Assembly (NCBI RefSeq): GCF_000515115.1
Contig: NZ_AZXF01000010.1
Span: 62,001 to 126,000 of the forward strand
Length of the DNA stretch: 64,000 nt
Direction: 5' to 3'
Origin: Nocardiopsis sp. CNT312
GTDB lineage: Bacteria > Actinomycetota > Actinomycetes > Streptosporangiales > Streptosporangiaceae
Shown here: one piece after another, positions 27,175 to 34,837 of the stretch
Numbering within the stretch: position 1 is the stretch's first letter
Layout: every line of letters starts with the position of its first letter
Notes under the pieces: generated by a model
Databases searched by the model: none
Seen by the model: only the letters and a program-made list of their open reading frames with translations
What the model was told of the DNA's origin: nothing
Program-made: the position numbers and the translations under genes

Positions 27175-27208
27175 AATCCTTGAACCTTCCCTGAGTCTCT
27201 CGCCTGGC

Positions 27209-27988
27209 CTACACGAACTTCTTCTCGGAGAGGAAGTCGGCGATCTTCGCACCGCCGTCGCCCTCGTCCGTGACGATCGTGCCCGCGGCGCGCGGCGGCG
27301 CTGCGGCGAAGTCGACGGTCTCGGTGGTGGCGTTGGCCAGCCCCACCTTGCCGGTGTCGATGCCGGCGTCGGCGGCCGACTTCTTGTCGACCGGCTTCTT
27401 CTTCGCCTGCATGATCAGCTTGAAGGACGGGTAGCGCGGCTCGTTGATCTTCTCGACCACGGAGACGACGGCGGGCATCTGGGCCTCGACGACGTCGTAG
27501 CCGTAGTCGGTCTGGCGCTGGATCCTGACGGCGCCGCCGTCGACGTCGACCTTGCCCGCGAAGGTGAGCTGCGGCAGGCCGAGGTACTCGGCGAGCGCGG
27601 CACCCACGACGCCGGTGCGCGCGTCGGTGGACTCGGAGCCGAGGACGACCAGGTCGTACTCGATGGTGCCCAGGGCCTGCGCGAGCGCGTAGGCGGTCTG
27701 GAGAGCGTCCGAGCCGTGAAGGGCGTCATCGTTGACGAAGACGGCCTTGTCGGCGCCCATGGACAGGGCCTTGCGGATCGAGTCCGTGGCCTGGTCCGGG
27801 CCCATGGTCAGGACGGTGACCTCGCCGCCGTGCTTCTCCTTGAGCTGAAGCGCCTCTTCGATGGCGTACTCGTCGAGCTCGTTGATGACGCCGTCGGACG
27901 CTGCACGGTCCAGCGTGTTGTCAGCGTCGCTGAGCTTCCGTTCGGTCGCCGTGTCCGGGACCTGCTTGACCAAAACGACAATATTCAT
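27209..27988 (-). CDS. etfB: Electron transfer flavoprotein, beta subunit
   Basis: This 259-residue beta subunit binds AMP and pairs with EtfA. Family features are the N-terminus MNIVVLVKQVPDT, the segment LTMGPDQATDSIRKALSMGAD and LGSESTDARTGVVG. It is the first gene of the etfBA operon, with a promoter candidate 157 bases upstream. The short extension before ATG 27988 lacks a ribosome-binding site. Confidence 0.95.
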   Translation of the reverse strand: MNIVVLVKQVPDTATERKLSDADNTLDRAASDGVINELDEYAIEEALQLKEKHGGEVTVLTMGPDQATDSIRKALSMGADKAVFVNDDALHGSDALQTAYALAQALGTIEYDLVVLGSESTDARTGVVGAALAEYLGLPQLTFAGKVDVDGGAVRIQRQTDYGYDVVEAQMPAVVSVVEKINEPRYPSFKLIMQAKKKPVDKKSAADAGIDTGKVGLANATTETVDFAAAPPRAAGTIVTDEGDGGAKIADFLSEKKFV

Positions 27989-28144
27989 GGCCGGTGGCCG
28001 ACCTCCCTGCACTCCATGATCCGCCGTCTGGCGGAGCGGACGCTGGCGCGCCCCGTACTGCCAACAATGTCGAACGCCGTTCGGTCATCCGACGGCGGGG
28101 CCCGGTGTTCTCCTCCACCCGTCCCGCTGTGTACCGACACCCAG

Positions 28145-28173
28145 ATGTTACTGGCTAGTAGCTTCAGGACCAA
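28145..28173 (-). promoter_or_regulatory. Sigma70-like promoter of etfBA
   Basis: Read on the minus strand, TTGGTC (28173-28168) and TAACAT (28150-28145) are separated by exactly 17 bases. Confidence 0.55.
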
Positions 28174-28339
28174 CCCGCGCACCCCGGTTCGAGTAAGGAA
28201 TACCTCACAAACCCGGAAGCGCAGCGCCCGGGGCCCTGTAACAGCGGCCCGCCGCCCGTGCATCGGCACGGGCACGCGGCTCCGGCGTCCCGGTCACCAC
28301 CCTATGGCCAGCGCCCCCGGCGATCGGCCGCGGACACGG

Positions 28340-28375
28340 GCGCGCCCTCCGCCCCGCTCGGGGAGGAGGGCGCGC
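28340..28375 (-). terminator. Terminator of the Ser/Thr kinase gene
   Basis: GCGCGCCCTCC (28340-28350) and GGAGGGCGCGC (28365-28375) form a perfect 11-base stem. The loop contains a further CCCC/GGGG pairing. It lies 22 bases after the kinase stop. Confidence 0.75.
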
Positions 28376-28397
28376 AGGGCTCATCCGCGGCCGCGGA

Positions 28398-30356
28398 TCA
28401 CCCGGAGAACCAGTCCGAGGGCCCCCCGAAGGGCTCCCAGTCCGGAGCGGCGCTCAGGCCGATGGACAGGATGAACATCATCAGCAGGACGACGGCGACG
28501 TTCAGGCCGACGAACAGGTAGATACTGCGGAACCGGGCACGGCGCACCGCCCACACCGCCTGGTGGCGGGCCTCCCGCCCGCTCGGCATGATGTAGCCGA
28601 GGAGCACCGCCACGAAGATCGCGAAGCCACCCGTGTAGTTCGCACCCTCACTGCCGGTCTCCACTATCTGTGAATACACCAGTCCGGCCAGGATGCCGCC
28701 GATCAGGTAGACCAGGCCGAACAGGACCGTGCGCACCAGCATCCGCCCGAAGGCCCAGGGGAAGCTCAGCGCCACCACCATGCCGTCGGAGCCGCGCGGG
28801 CCGCGCGTCTGGAGCCGCCGCTCGTGCTCGGCCTTGACCACGTCCAGCGCGCCCAGACCGGCGATCACCAGGACGCCGAGCGCGTAGCCGAACCACGGGA
28901 ACCACAGCGCCGTACCGGCCAGGGCCACCATGAGCGGCAGGAGCGTCAGCGGGTGCATCCGGTAGCCGGGGTGGTCGTCGTAGTACTCCCCGTCGTCGTA
29001 GGAGTCCGTCTCCCCACCGCTGAAGTAGTCCCCCAGCCGGTCGCTGCGGCCGCGGCGGAAGCGGCCCATGAAGCCGCCCCCGCCGTCGTCGTAGTCGTCC
29101 TCGTCGAACTCCTGGGTGTGGCCGCGGGACCGCTGGTCCTGCCCCACCGGTGGGAGGATGTCGGAAAAGTCACCCTTGGCGAGCGGGGTGTTGAAGAACT
29201 GCGTCTGGGGCGCGTCGTTGGGCGGCACCTCGTAGGTGGACACCTCCTCGGCGTCCCGCCCCTGCGGGGGCATCATCATGGTGCCCGACGGATCCTGCGC
29301 CCTCTGCGGCTCGGGGTCCACCGGGTCCAGGTACCGCGTGCCCTGGAGACCGCCGGACTCGCGGGCGGCCGCCGGGGGGGCCTCCTCCTCGCCGCCGCGA
29401 TCGCCCGCCGCGCCGTGGTCGTGCCCCCCGTCCGCGGGCTGCCACAGGTGGGCCTCCTCGACCTCGGCCACGCCGCCCAGGACGGCACCGCTGCCGAACC
29501 CGGGCGACGAGGCGTTCCCGTCCCAGGGCAGGTCGAGGTTGAGCCGGCTCGTCTCGGCGACCAGCTGGTCCGCGTTGGGACGGCGGGCCATGTCCCGCGT
29601 GACGGCCGCCTTGACCAGCGGCATCAGCGCCTCGTGCATGCCCTCGAGGTCGATCTCGCCGTTGAGGATGCGGTAGAAGATCACCTCGAAGGTGCCCGCA
29701 CCGTAGGGCGGCCGCCCGGTGGAGGCGAATGCGACCGTACCGCCCCAGGCGTGGATGTCGGTGGCCGAACCCAGGTCGGTGCCCTCGATGACCTCGGGCG
29801 AGAGGTAGCTGGGGGTACCGACGAAGGTGCCGGTCTGGGTCAGCTTGGCTCCGTCCACCGCGTGCGCGATACCGAAGTCGATGACGATCGGCTCACCGTT
29901 GGAGATGATGACGTTGCCGGGTTTGAGGTCCCGGTGGATGACGTCGATCGCGTGGATGTCCTTGATCGCCCGGGCCAGCCCGGTGACGAACCGGGTCAGC
30001 GCACGGCCCCGGAGCGGCCCGTGGTCGGTCACCGTCGCGTCCAGCGTGGGCCCCGGGATGTACTCGGTGACCACCCACGGCAGCTCCGCCTGGGTGTCGG
30101 CGTCGATGACCTCGGCGACGTTGGGGCTCTGCACGCGGCGCATCGTCTCGACCTCGCGGTGCAGGCGCGCACGCGCGATATGGTCCCCCGCCACCTCGGG
30201 TTTGAGGACCTTCACCGCGACGAACTGCTCGGTCCGGGGATCCTCCGCCTGGTAGACCACACCCATGCCGCCCTGCCCGATACGGCGGCGGATCACGTAG
30301 TGGCCGATGCGCTCCGGCAGCTCCTCACCCGTGGGGAAACCTGCCGACATTGCCAT
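28398..30356 (-). CDS. Membrane Ser/Thr protein kinase with C-terminal multi-helix domain
   Basis: This 652-residue Hanks-type kinase has its catalytic domain at about 18-275: G-loop GQGGMGVVY, ATP Lys K49, catalytic D143 in HRDLKPGN and DFG Asp D160. A Pro/Asp-rich juxtamembrane region (about 280-480) is followed by about five hydrophobic segments to the C-terminus. It has no PASTA or other extracellular repeat domain, so it is not PknB-like. The membrane bundle may sense a lipid or membrane state, or only anchor the kinase. Two in-frame ATGs (30356, 30350) could start it. No cognate phosphatase lies nearby. Confidence 0.88.
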   Translation of the reverse strand: MAMSAGFPTGEELPERIGHYVIRRRIGQGGMGVVYQAEDPRTEQFVAVKVLKPEVAGDHIARARLHREVETMRRVQSPNVAEVIDADTQAELPWVVTEYIPGPTLDATVTDHGPLRGRALTRFVTGLARAIKDIHAIDVIHRDLKPGNVIISNGEPIVIDFGIAHAVDGAKLTQTGTFVGTPSYLSPEVIEGTDLGSATDIHAWGGTVAFASTGRPPYGAGTFEVIFYRILNGEIDLEGMHEALMPLVKAAVTRDMARRPNADQLVAETSRLNLDLPWDGNASSPGFGSGAVLGGVAEVEEAHLWQPADGGHDHGAAGDRGGEEEAPPAAARESGGLQGTRYLDPVDPEPQRAQDPSGTMMMPPQGRDAEEVSTYEVPPNDAPQTQFFNTPLAKGDFSDILPPVGQDQRSRGHTQEFDEDDYDDGGGGFMGRFRRGRSDRLGDYFSGGETDSYDDGEYYDDHPGYRMHPLTLLPLMVALAGTALWFPWFGYALGVLVIAGLGALDVVKAEHERRLQTRGPRGSDGMVVALSFPWAFGRMLVRTVLFGLVYLIGGILAGLVYSQIVETGSEGANYTGGFAIFVAVLLGYIMPSGREARHQAVWAVRRARFRSIYLFVGLNVAVVLLMMFILSIGLSAAPDWEPFGGPSDWFSG

Positions 30357-30667
30357 CGAGAACTCATCCCCTCACAAGACCACATACCACCGCGTCCAGC
30401 TTATCGGCCGGGGGATGGGTCACCTTCGGCTTGTACGGCCCGGCTCGGGCCCGTTGCGGTCTGCTTTCCTTCCGCCGATGCGGCAGGGGTCCTGCGTCTG
30501 CTGTACGGGCCAGGGAAGAGACCACCACGAGTATGACGGAAAAACCGCCCGGCCGGTTCCGCGAAGCCCACGTACGGTGTCCGAACACGGACACGTCATG
30601 ATTCAGTCCCCTAACAGAGCTTTGCGCACCCAGAACAGGTCCGGTCCGCTCCCCTCCCCGCGAGGTG
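30357..30667. other. Intergenic region between ecfT and the kinase gene
   Basis: This 311-base stretch holds the kinase promoter region and a small hairpin at 30577-30594. No gene is supported. Confidence 0.55.
30577..30594 (-). terminator. Small hairpin after ecfT, possible terminator
   Basis: GTGTCCG and CGGACAC form a 7-base stem with a 4-base loop, 74 bases past the ecfT stop. Confidence 0.35.
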
Positions 30668-31432
30668 TCACGAGAAGAGGAGCACCAGGGTGCCCAGCCG
30701 CACCGAAACCGTATAGGCGACCGCCAGCACACAGCACGCCCCCGCGATCAGGAGGGTGTCCGCGCCTGCCCAGCGACTCGTCCTCGCCCAGGTCCGGGGG
30801 CCGGTGCCGAAACCACGGGCGTCCATGGCCGTGGCCATGAGCGTCCCCGCACGGATAGCACGCACCAGCAGGGCGAACAGCCGCCCGAAGAACAGGTCCA
30901 CTCCGCGGATCGGGTCGTATCCCGCCGCCAGTCCGCGTGCCCTCCGGGCAAGCGTGACCGTGCGCCACTGGGCGACGAGCAGCGGGATGAGCCGCAGCGC
31001 CGCGAGCACCGCCATCGCGGGGCGCTCGGGCACCCGAAGCCGCTGGACCAGCCCGTCCGACATCTCGGTGGGGTCACTGCCCGCTGCGGCCAGAAGCCCG
31101 GGCAGGGCGATCGCCAGCAGCCGGACCGCCGCGCCCACCGCCCCCTCCGCGCCGTGCTCGCCGTAGAGGTAGTTGACCAGTCCGCTGGACAGGCCCATGA
31201 GGACGAACGGGCCACCCAGCACCAGCAGAGTCCGGCGGTCGATCCCGCTGAAGGGCACTGACGCCAGCACGACCGCCAGCACCACCCCGCCGGTGACCGC
31301 GTCCACCGCCGGGACCAGGCCCAGCCCCAGGACCAGGGCGGCCAGGAGCTTGGCGGCCGGGTTGCGCGCGGCCAGCCAGTGGCGGGCACCGCCGCGGGGC
31401 ACCTCCAGTGTCAGCATGTCGCCCACGCTCAC
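30668..31432 (-). CDS. ecfT: ECF transporter transmembrane subunit EcfT (YkoC type)
   Basis: This 254-residue membrane subunit couples ATPase and substrate-binding parts of an energy-coupling factor transporter. It has about six hydrophobic segments and the two Ala-Arg-Gly coupling motifs expected in EcfT, ARRARGL and AMDARGFG. The GTG at 31432 overlaps the ecfA stop by 4 bases (GTGA), so it is coupled to ecfA. The neighbouring YkoE protein and TPP riboswitch indicate thiamine or its pyrimidine precursor as substrate. Confidence 0.87.
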   Translation of the reverse strand: MSVGDMLTLEVPRGGARHWLAARNPAAKLLAALVLGLGLVPAVDAVTGGVVLAVVLASVPFSGIDRRTLLVLGGPFVLMGLSSGLVNYLYGEHGAEGAVGAAVRLLAIALPGLLAAAGSDPTEMSDGLVQRLRVPERPAMAVLAALRLIPLLVAQWRTVTLARRARGLAAGYDPIRGVDLFFGRLFALLVRAIRAGTLMATAMDARGFGTGPRTWARTSRWAGADTLLIAGACCVLAVAYTVSVRLGTLVLLFS

Positions 31433-32991
31433 CCACCGTCCCTCTCCGGCCGTGGCCCCGCCCGCTCCGTGCCGTCCCCGCACGCCTCGGTCCGCCCGCC
31501 GGCCACCCGTACCCGCACGTCCGCCAGGGAGCGCAGGAGCGGCTCGTCGTGGGTCGCCATGACCACGGCCCGCCCCTCGGCGCGCAGCGCCCCCAGCAGC
31601 TCCACCAGCTCCCGCCACGTGCGCGTGTCCTGTCCGAAGGTCGGCTCGTCCAGCACCAGGACATCCGGGGCGTGCAGGGGGCCGGAACTGAGCGCCGTGG
31701 CCACGGACAGCCGACGCTTCTCGCCCCCCGAGAGCGTGTAAGGGTGCATGTCGGCCAGAGCGGTCAGGCGCAGCCGCTCCAGGAGTTCACCGACCCACCC
31801 CTCGGCCTCGGCCCGCGCGGCCCCCGCCCGCAACGGCGCGAAGAGCAGTTCGTCGCGGACCGTCCCCGTCACGAACTGGTCCTCGGCGTGCTGGAAGACC
31901 GTGCCCACGTGCCGTGCCAGACGCCGGGCGGGCCAGCGGCACAGCGGACGCCGGTCGGCCCCGGCCAGCGGGCCGCGCGGCAGCACCACGCCCCGGTGGG
32001 GCCGGGTCAGCCCCGCGAGCATCATCAGCAGAGTGGACTTGCCCGCGCCGTTGGGCCCGGTGAGGGCGGTGGCGGTACCGGCCGCCACCGCCAGGTCCAC
32101 GTCCGAGAGCACCGTGCGCGGCGGCGCGGCGCGCACCCCCGGCTCCCTCGGAGTACGCGCGGCGACCCCGGCCGCCTCGGCGAGCACCGGCCCGCCGGGG
32201 GCGACGGGTACCGCGGGCGCGGGGTCGGCGCCGGGGATCCACACCCCCTGGGCGGCGAGGGCCGCACCGTGCTCGGTGAAGACCGGTCCGGGAGGCCCGT
32301 CGGCGGCCACACCGCCGCCCGGTTCCAGGACCACGACACGGTCCACCAGGTCCACGACGTCGGCCACCCGGTGCTCGACCAGCACCAGTGTCGCCTCGGT
32401 CTCCATCAGCAGGGTCGAGAGCACACCCCGGACGTGTGCGGCGCCCTCCGGGTCGAGGTTGGCCGTGGGCTCGTCCAGCAACAGCAGGCGGGGGCGCATG
32501 GCCAGTGCCCCGGCGAGCGCCAGACGCTGCTTCTCCCCGCCGGACAGGGCGCCGGTGGGATGGCTCCGACCGTAGGGGAAGCCGACGGCGGCCAGGGCGG
32601 CGTCGACGCGCGGCCAGATCAGCTCGGGGGCCACGCCCAGGTTCTCCGGGCCGAAGGCCACGTCGTCGCCCGCGCGCGCCATCACGAGCTGGGTCTCGGG
32701 GTCCTGGCCGACGAGGCCGACCGCGCCCCGGCGCCGGTCGGCCGGGGCACCGTCCACCAAGAGGGTGCCCTCCTGGTCCCCGGCGATGGCGCCGTCGGGA
32801 CCGGTGAGCCCGGCCAGTGCGTGCAGAAGCGTCGACTTGCCCGCTCCAGAGGCCCCTAACAGCAGGATCCGCTCACCGGGTTCGACGGTCAGGTCCACCC
32901 CGCGCAGGGCGTGGGCGGTGCGTCCTGAGTGCCTCCAGCCCCAGCCGGAGAGCTCGACGCGCGCCCCGCGGGGACCGGTGGTGCTGCCCAC
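31429..32991 (-). CDS. ecfA: ECF transporter ATPase with two fused ABC domains (YkoD type)
   Basis: This 520-residue protein contains two ABC ATPase modules in one chain. The first has Walker A LLGASGAGKST, signature LSGGEKQRL and Walker B LLLLDEPT. The second has Walker A LTGPNGAGKST, signature LSGGEKRRL and Walker B VLVLDEPT. Fused ATPases of this form occur in YkoEDC-type thiamine-related ECF transporters. A Pro/Ala-rich linker (about 260-300) joins the halves. GTG 32991 lies 5 bases after the ykoE stop. A stretch just before the first Walker A motif is echoed in the relic at 33932-33970. Confidence 0.9.
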   Translation of the reverse strand: MGSTTGPRGARVELSGWGWRHSGRTAHALRGVDLTVEPGERILLLGASGAGKSTLLHALAGLTGPDGAIAGDQEGTLLVDGAPADRRRGAVGLVGQDPETQLVMARAGDDVAFGPENLGVAPELIWPRVDAALAAVGFPYGRSHPTGALSGGEKQRLALAGALAMRPRLLLLDEPTANLDPEGAAHVRGVLSTLLMETEATLVLVEHRVADVVDLVDRVVVLEPGGGVAADGPPGPVFTEHGAALAAQGVWIPGADPAPAVPVAPGGPVLAEAAGVAARTPREPGVRAAPPRTVLSDVDLAVAAGTATALTGPNGAGKSTLLMMLAGLTRPHRGVVLPRGPLAGADRRPLCRWPARRLARHVGTVFQHAEDQFVTGTVRDELLFAPLRAGAARAEAEGWVGELLERLRLTALADMHPYTLSGGEKRRLSVATALSSGPLHAPDVLVLDEPTFGQDTRTWRELVELLGALRAEGRAVVMATHDEPLLRSLADVRVRVAGGRTEACGDGTERAGPRPERDGG

Positions 32992-32996
32992 CGGGC

Positions 32997-33608
32997 TCAG
33001 CCCCGGGCCGAGGAGAAGGGGGTCAGCACGCCTGCCTTGGCCAGAGCGGTGGTCAGCAGGCGGGCACCCACCCCGGCGATGACCACCGAACTGGCGACGG
33101 CGATGAGGGCATAGGCGATCTGGTGGCCCAGCGGCCAGGCGACGTTGTAGAAGACGTTGTCGCGGATGGCGGGGGAGAGCCCGGCGATCGCGGCGGCGAA
33201 GACAGCCACGCCCATGCCCCAGTAGCGGTAGCCCAGGAGGAGGAAGACCAGTTCGGGCAGGATCCCCTGGAGGGCGCCGTGGAGGAGAACGATGATCTCC
33301 CAGTGGTCGCCCAGCGCGGCCGACACCGAGGCGGCGACGACCGAGGTGAGCAGGGCGGCCCCGGGCTTGCGGATGATCAGTCCGCCCAGCACACCGGAGA
33401 TCAGCCACATGCCGTAGAGGACGGCCTGCCCGGGAGGGAAGGCCGCGAACAGCGGCGTGGTGGCGGTCCACAGAATATTCCACAGCCAGAACACGGCGCC
33501 GACGGCGATCCCGATCACGGCGACGGCCACAAGGTCGGCCCCATGCCAGCCCCATGCCCTGTCGACGGTGTCTCTTCGTTCCTGGAAGGAGGGGGTGTCG
33601 TTGCTCAT
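32997..33608 (-). CDS. ykoE: ECF substrate-binding membrane subunit YkoE, operon copy
   Basis: This 203-residue membrane protein has about six hydrophobic segments and is a YkoE-type S component. It binds thiamine or a thiamine precursor for the EcfA-EcfT module encoded directly downstream. It is about 80 percent identical by eye to the second copy at 33971-34582; the conserved stretches include FWLWNILWT, FPPGQAV and GLSPAIRDNVFYNV. ATG 33608 follows GAAGGGA. A TPP riboswitch and terminator-like hairpin lie in its leader. Confidence 0.88.
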   Translation of the reverse strand: MSNDTPSFQERRDTVDRAWGWHGADLVAVAVIGIAVGAVFWLWNILWTATTPLFAAFPPGQAVLYGMWLISGVLGGLIIRKPGAALLTSVVAASVSAALGDHWEIIVLLHGALQGILPELVFLLLGYRYWGMGVAVFAAAIAGLSPAIRDNVFYNVAWPLGHQIAYALIAVASSVVIAGVGARLLTTALAKAGVLTPFSSARG

Positions 33609-33646
33609 TCGTGTCCCTTCGTCGGGTGACAAGGGCTCACGCGGCC

Positions 33647-33672
33647 AAAAGCGCCCCCGGAGGGCGTGGCGC
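33647..33672 (-). terminator. Terminator-like hairpin in the leader of the operon ykoE
   Basis: On the minus strand, CGCCC-tccgg-GGGCG is followed by C and TTTT, about 40 bases before the start codon. It fits the expression platform of the upstream riboswitch. The equivalent position before the second ykoE has a similar GC hairpin followed by TCTT. Confidence 0.5.
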
Positions 33673-33696
33673 CGTGCACCGGGAACCGGTGCACGG
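33672..33696 (-). promoter_or_regulatory. Leader hairpin between the TPP aptamer and the terminator-like stem
   Basis: CCGTGCACCGG (33672-33682) and CCGGTGCACGG (33686-33696) form a perfect 11-base stem with a 3-base loop. It may act as an anti-terminator or spacer element of the riboswitch. Confidence 0.45.
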
Positions 33697-33721
33697 AACG
33701 CACGCCACCGGTGGCGGTTCC

Positions 33722-33820
33722 CACGACGTCCTTCGCCGACATGACCCAGATCAGGTGTGGACGGGTCCGCGGTCTCAGAGCCGCACTCTCAGCGCTCATG
33801 CGCTCCCCTGTCGATCGGCA
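33722..33820 (-). promoter_or_regulatory. TPP riboswitch (THI element) of the ykoE-ecfA-ecfT operon
   Basis: Read on the minus strand, the conserved aptamer blocks appear in order: GGGGAGCGC, GCTGAGAG, ACCCGT, CACCTGATCTGGGTCATG and CGGCGAAGG. These are the diagnostic thiamine pyrophosphate-binding elements. Binding of TPP should switch off transport genes when thiamine is plentiful. Confidence 0.93.
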
Positions 33821-33823
33821 CCC

Positions 33824-33854
33824 ATTATGCGCTAGAGATCGCCATATATGACAA
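33824..33854 (-). promoter_or_regulatory. Promoter of the operon-copy riboswitch
   Basis: On the minus strand TTGTCA (33854-33849) and CATAAT (33829-33824) are 19 bases apart, and the aptamer begins just downstream. The same two hexamers at the same spacing precede the second riboswitch. Confidence 0.6.
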
Positions 33855-33931
33855 CAAGAGGTACTACCTCACCTCGTTGCTCGTGCCGGATGACCGGCCG
33901 GTGCGGGCGGGAGCACGGGCCTGCCCCGTCG

Positions 33932-33970
33932 GAGGATCCGGTCACCGGGTTCGACGGTCGGGTCGCCGAC
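33932..33970 (-). pseudogene. Relic of the start of ecfA after the orphan ykoE
   Basis: Right after the orphan ykoE stop, about 34 bases (33932-33965) match ecfA at 32863-32896 with few changes and still read D-P-T-V-E-P-G-D-R-I-L in place of ecfA's D-L-T-V-E-P-G-E-R-I-L. The roughly 100 bases that should lie between the ykoE stop and this point, including the ecfA start, are missing, and the match ends before the Walker A motif. It is a scar of a deleted ecfA copy. Confidence 0.75.
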
Positions 33971-34582
33971 TCAGCCCCGGGCCGAGGGGAAGGGGGCCAG
34001 CGCGCCTGCCTTGGCCAGGGCGGTGGTCAGCAGGCGGGCACCCACCCCGGCGATGACCGCCGAACTGGCGATGACGATGAGGGCATAGGCGAGCTGGTAG
34101 CCCAGCGGCCAGGTGACGTTGTAGAAGACGTTGTCGCGGATGGCGGGGGAGAGCCCGGCGACCGCGGCGGCGAGGACAGCCGCGCCCATGCCCCAGCGGC
34201 GGTAGCCCAGGAGGAGGAAGACCAGTTCGGGCAGGATCCCCTGGAGTGTGCCGTCGAGGATCACCATGATCCCCCACTGAGTGCCCAGCACGGCCGACAC
34301 CGAGGCGGCGGCGACCGAGGTGAGCAGGGCGGCCCCGGGCTTGCGGATGATCAGCCCGCCCAGCACACCGGAGATCATCCACATGCCGTAGATGACGGCC
34401 TGCCCGGGAGGGAAGGCCACGAACAGCGGCGTGGTGACGGTCCACAGAATATTCCACAGCCAGAACACGGCGCCGACGGCGACGCCGATGACGGCGGCCA
34501 CCACGACGTCGACGGTGCGCCACTCGCGTGCCCTGCCGACGGTTTCCTTCCAGGATCCCGTCGTACGGGTGTCGTTGCTCAT
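33971..34582 (-). CDS. ykoE: ECF substrate-binding membrane subunit YkoE, orphan copy
   Basis: This 203-residue paralogue of the YkoE protein at 32997-33608 has the same length, start (MSNDT) and C-terminus. Differences concentrate in the first 30 residues and in scattered membrane positions. It has its own promoter and TPP riboswitch but no ecfA or ecfT of its own. It could use the EcfA-EcfT module of the neighbouring operon and may recognise a different thiamine-related compound. ATG 34582 follows GAAGGGA. Codon use is typical, so the copy is not decaying. Confidence 0.87.
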   Translation of the reverse strand: MSNDTRTTGSWKETVGRAREWRTVDVVVAAVIGVAVGAVFWLWNILWTVTTPLFVAFPPGQAVIYGMWMISGVLGGLIIRKPGAALLTSVAAASVSAVLGTQWGIMVILDGTLQGILPELVFLLLGYRRWGMGAAVLAAAVAGLSPAIRDNVFYNVTWPLGYQLAYALIVIASSAVIAGVGARLLTTALAKAGALAPFPSARG

Positions 34583-34698
34583 CGGTGTCCCTTCGTCGGT
34601 GTGACGAGGGCTCATGCGGCCAAGAGCGCCCCCGGACGGCGCGGCGCCGCGCGCGCCGGAAACCGGTGCGCGGGACACACGCCACCAGTGACGGTTCC

Positions 34699-34797
34699 TA
34701 CGACTTCCTTCGCTGGCATGACCCAGATCAGGTGTGTAAGGGTCTGCGGCCTCAGTGCCGCACTCTCAGCGCTCATGCGCTCCCCTGTCGGTCGGCA
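34699..34797 (-). promoter_or_regulatory. TPP riboswitch of the orphan ykoE
   Basis: The same conserved blocks occur as in the operon copy: GGGGAGCGC, GCTGAGAG, ACCCTT, CACCTGATCTGGGTCATG and CCAGCGAAGG. This copy is closer to the general TPP consensus, with CCAGCGAAGG where the other has CGGCGAAGG. Confidence 0.93.
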
Positions 34798-34800
34798 CCC

Positions 34801-34831
34801 ATTATGTGCCATAGGACGGCGTATCTGACAA
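34801..34831 (-). promoter_or_regulatory. Promoter of the orphan ykoE riboswitch
   Basis: On the minus strand TTGTCA (34831-34826) and CATAAT (34806-34801) are 19 bases apart, identical in both hexamers and in spacing to the other copy. It begins 7 bases after the penicillin-binding protein stop. Confidence 0.6.
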
Positions 34832-34837
34832 GGGGCC

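Larger units (their letters stand above)
27989..28397. other. Intergenic region between the Ser/Thr kinase gene and etfB
   Basis: This 409-base stretch has no gene. It contains the kinase terminator at 28340-28375 and the etfB promoter at 28145-28173. Confidence 0.65.
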
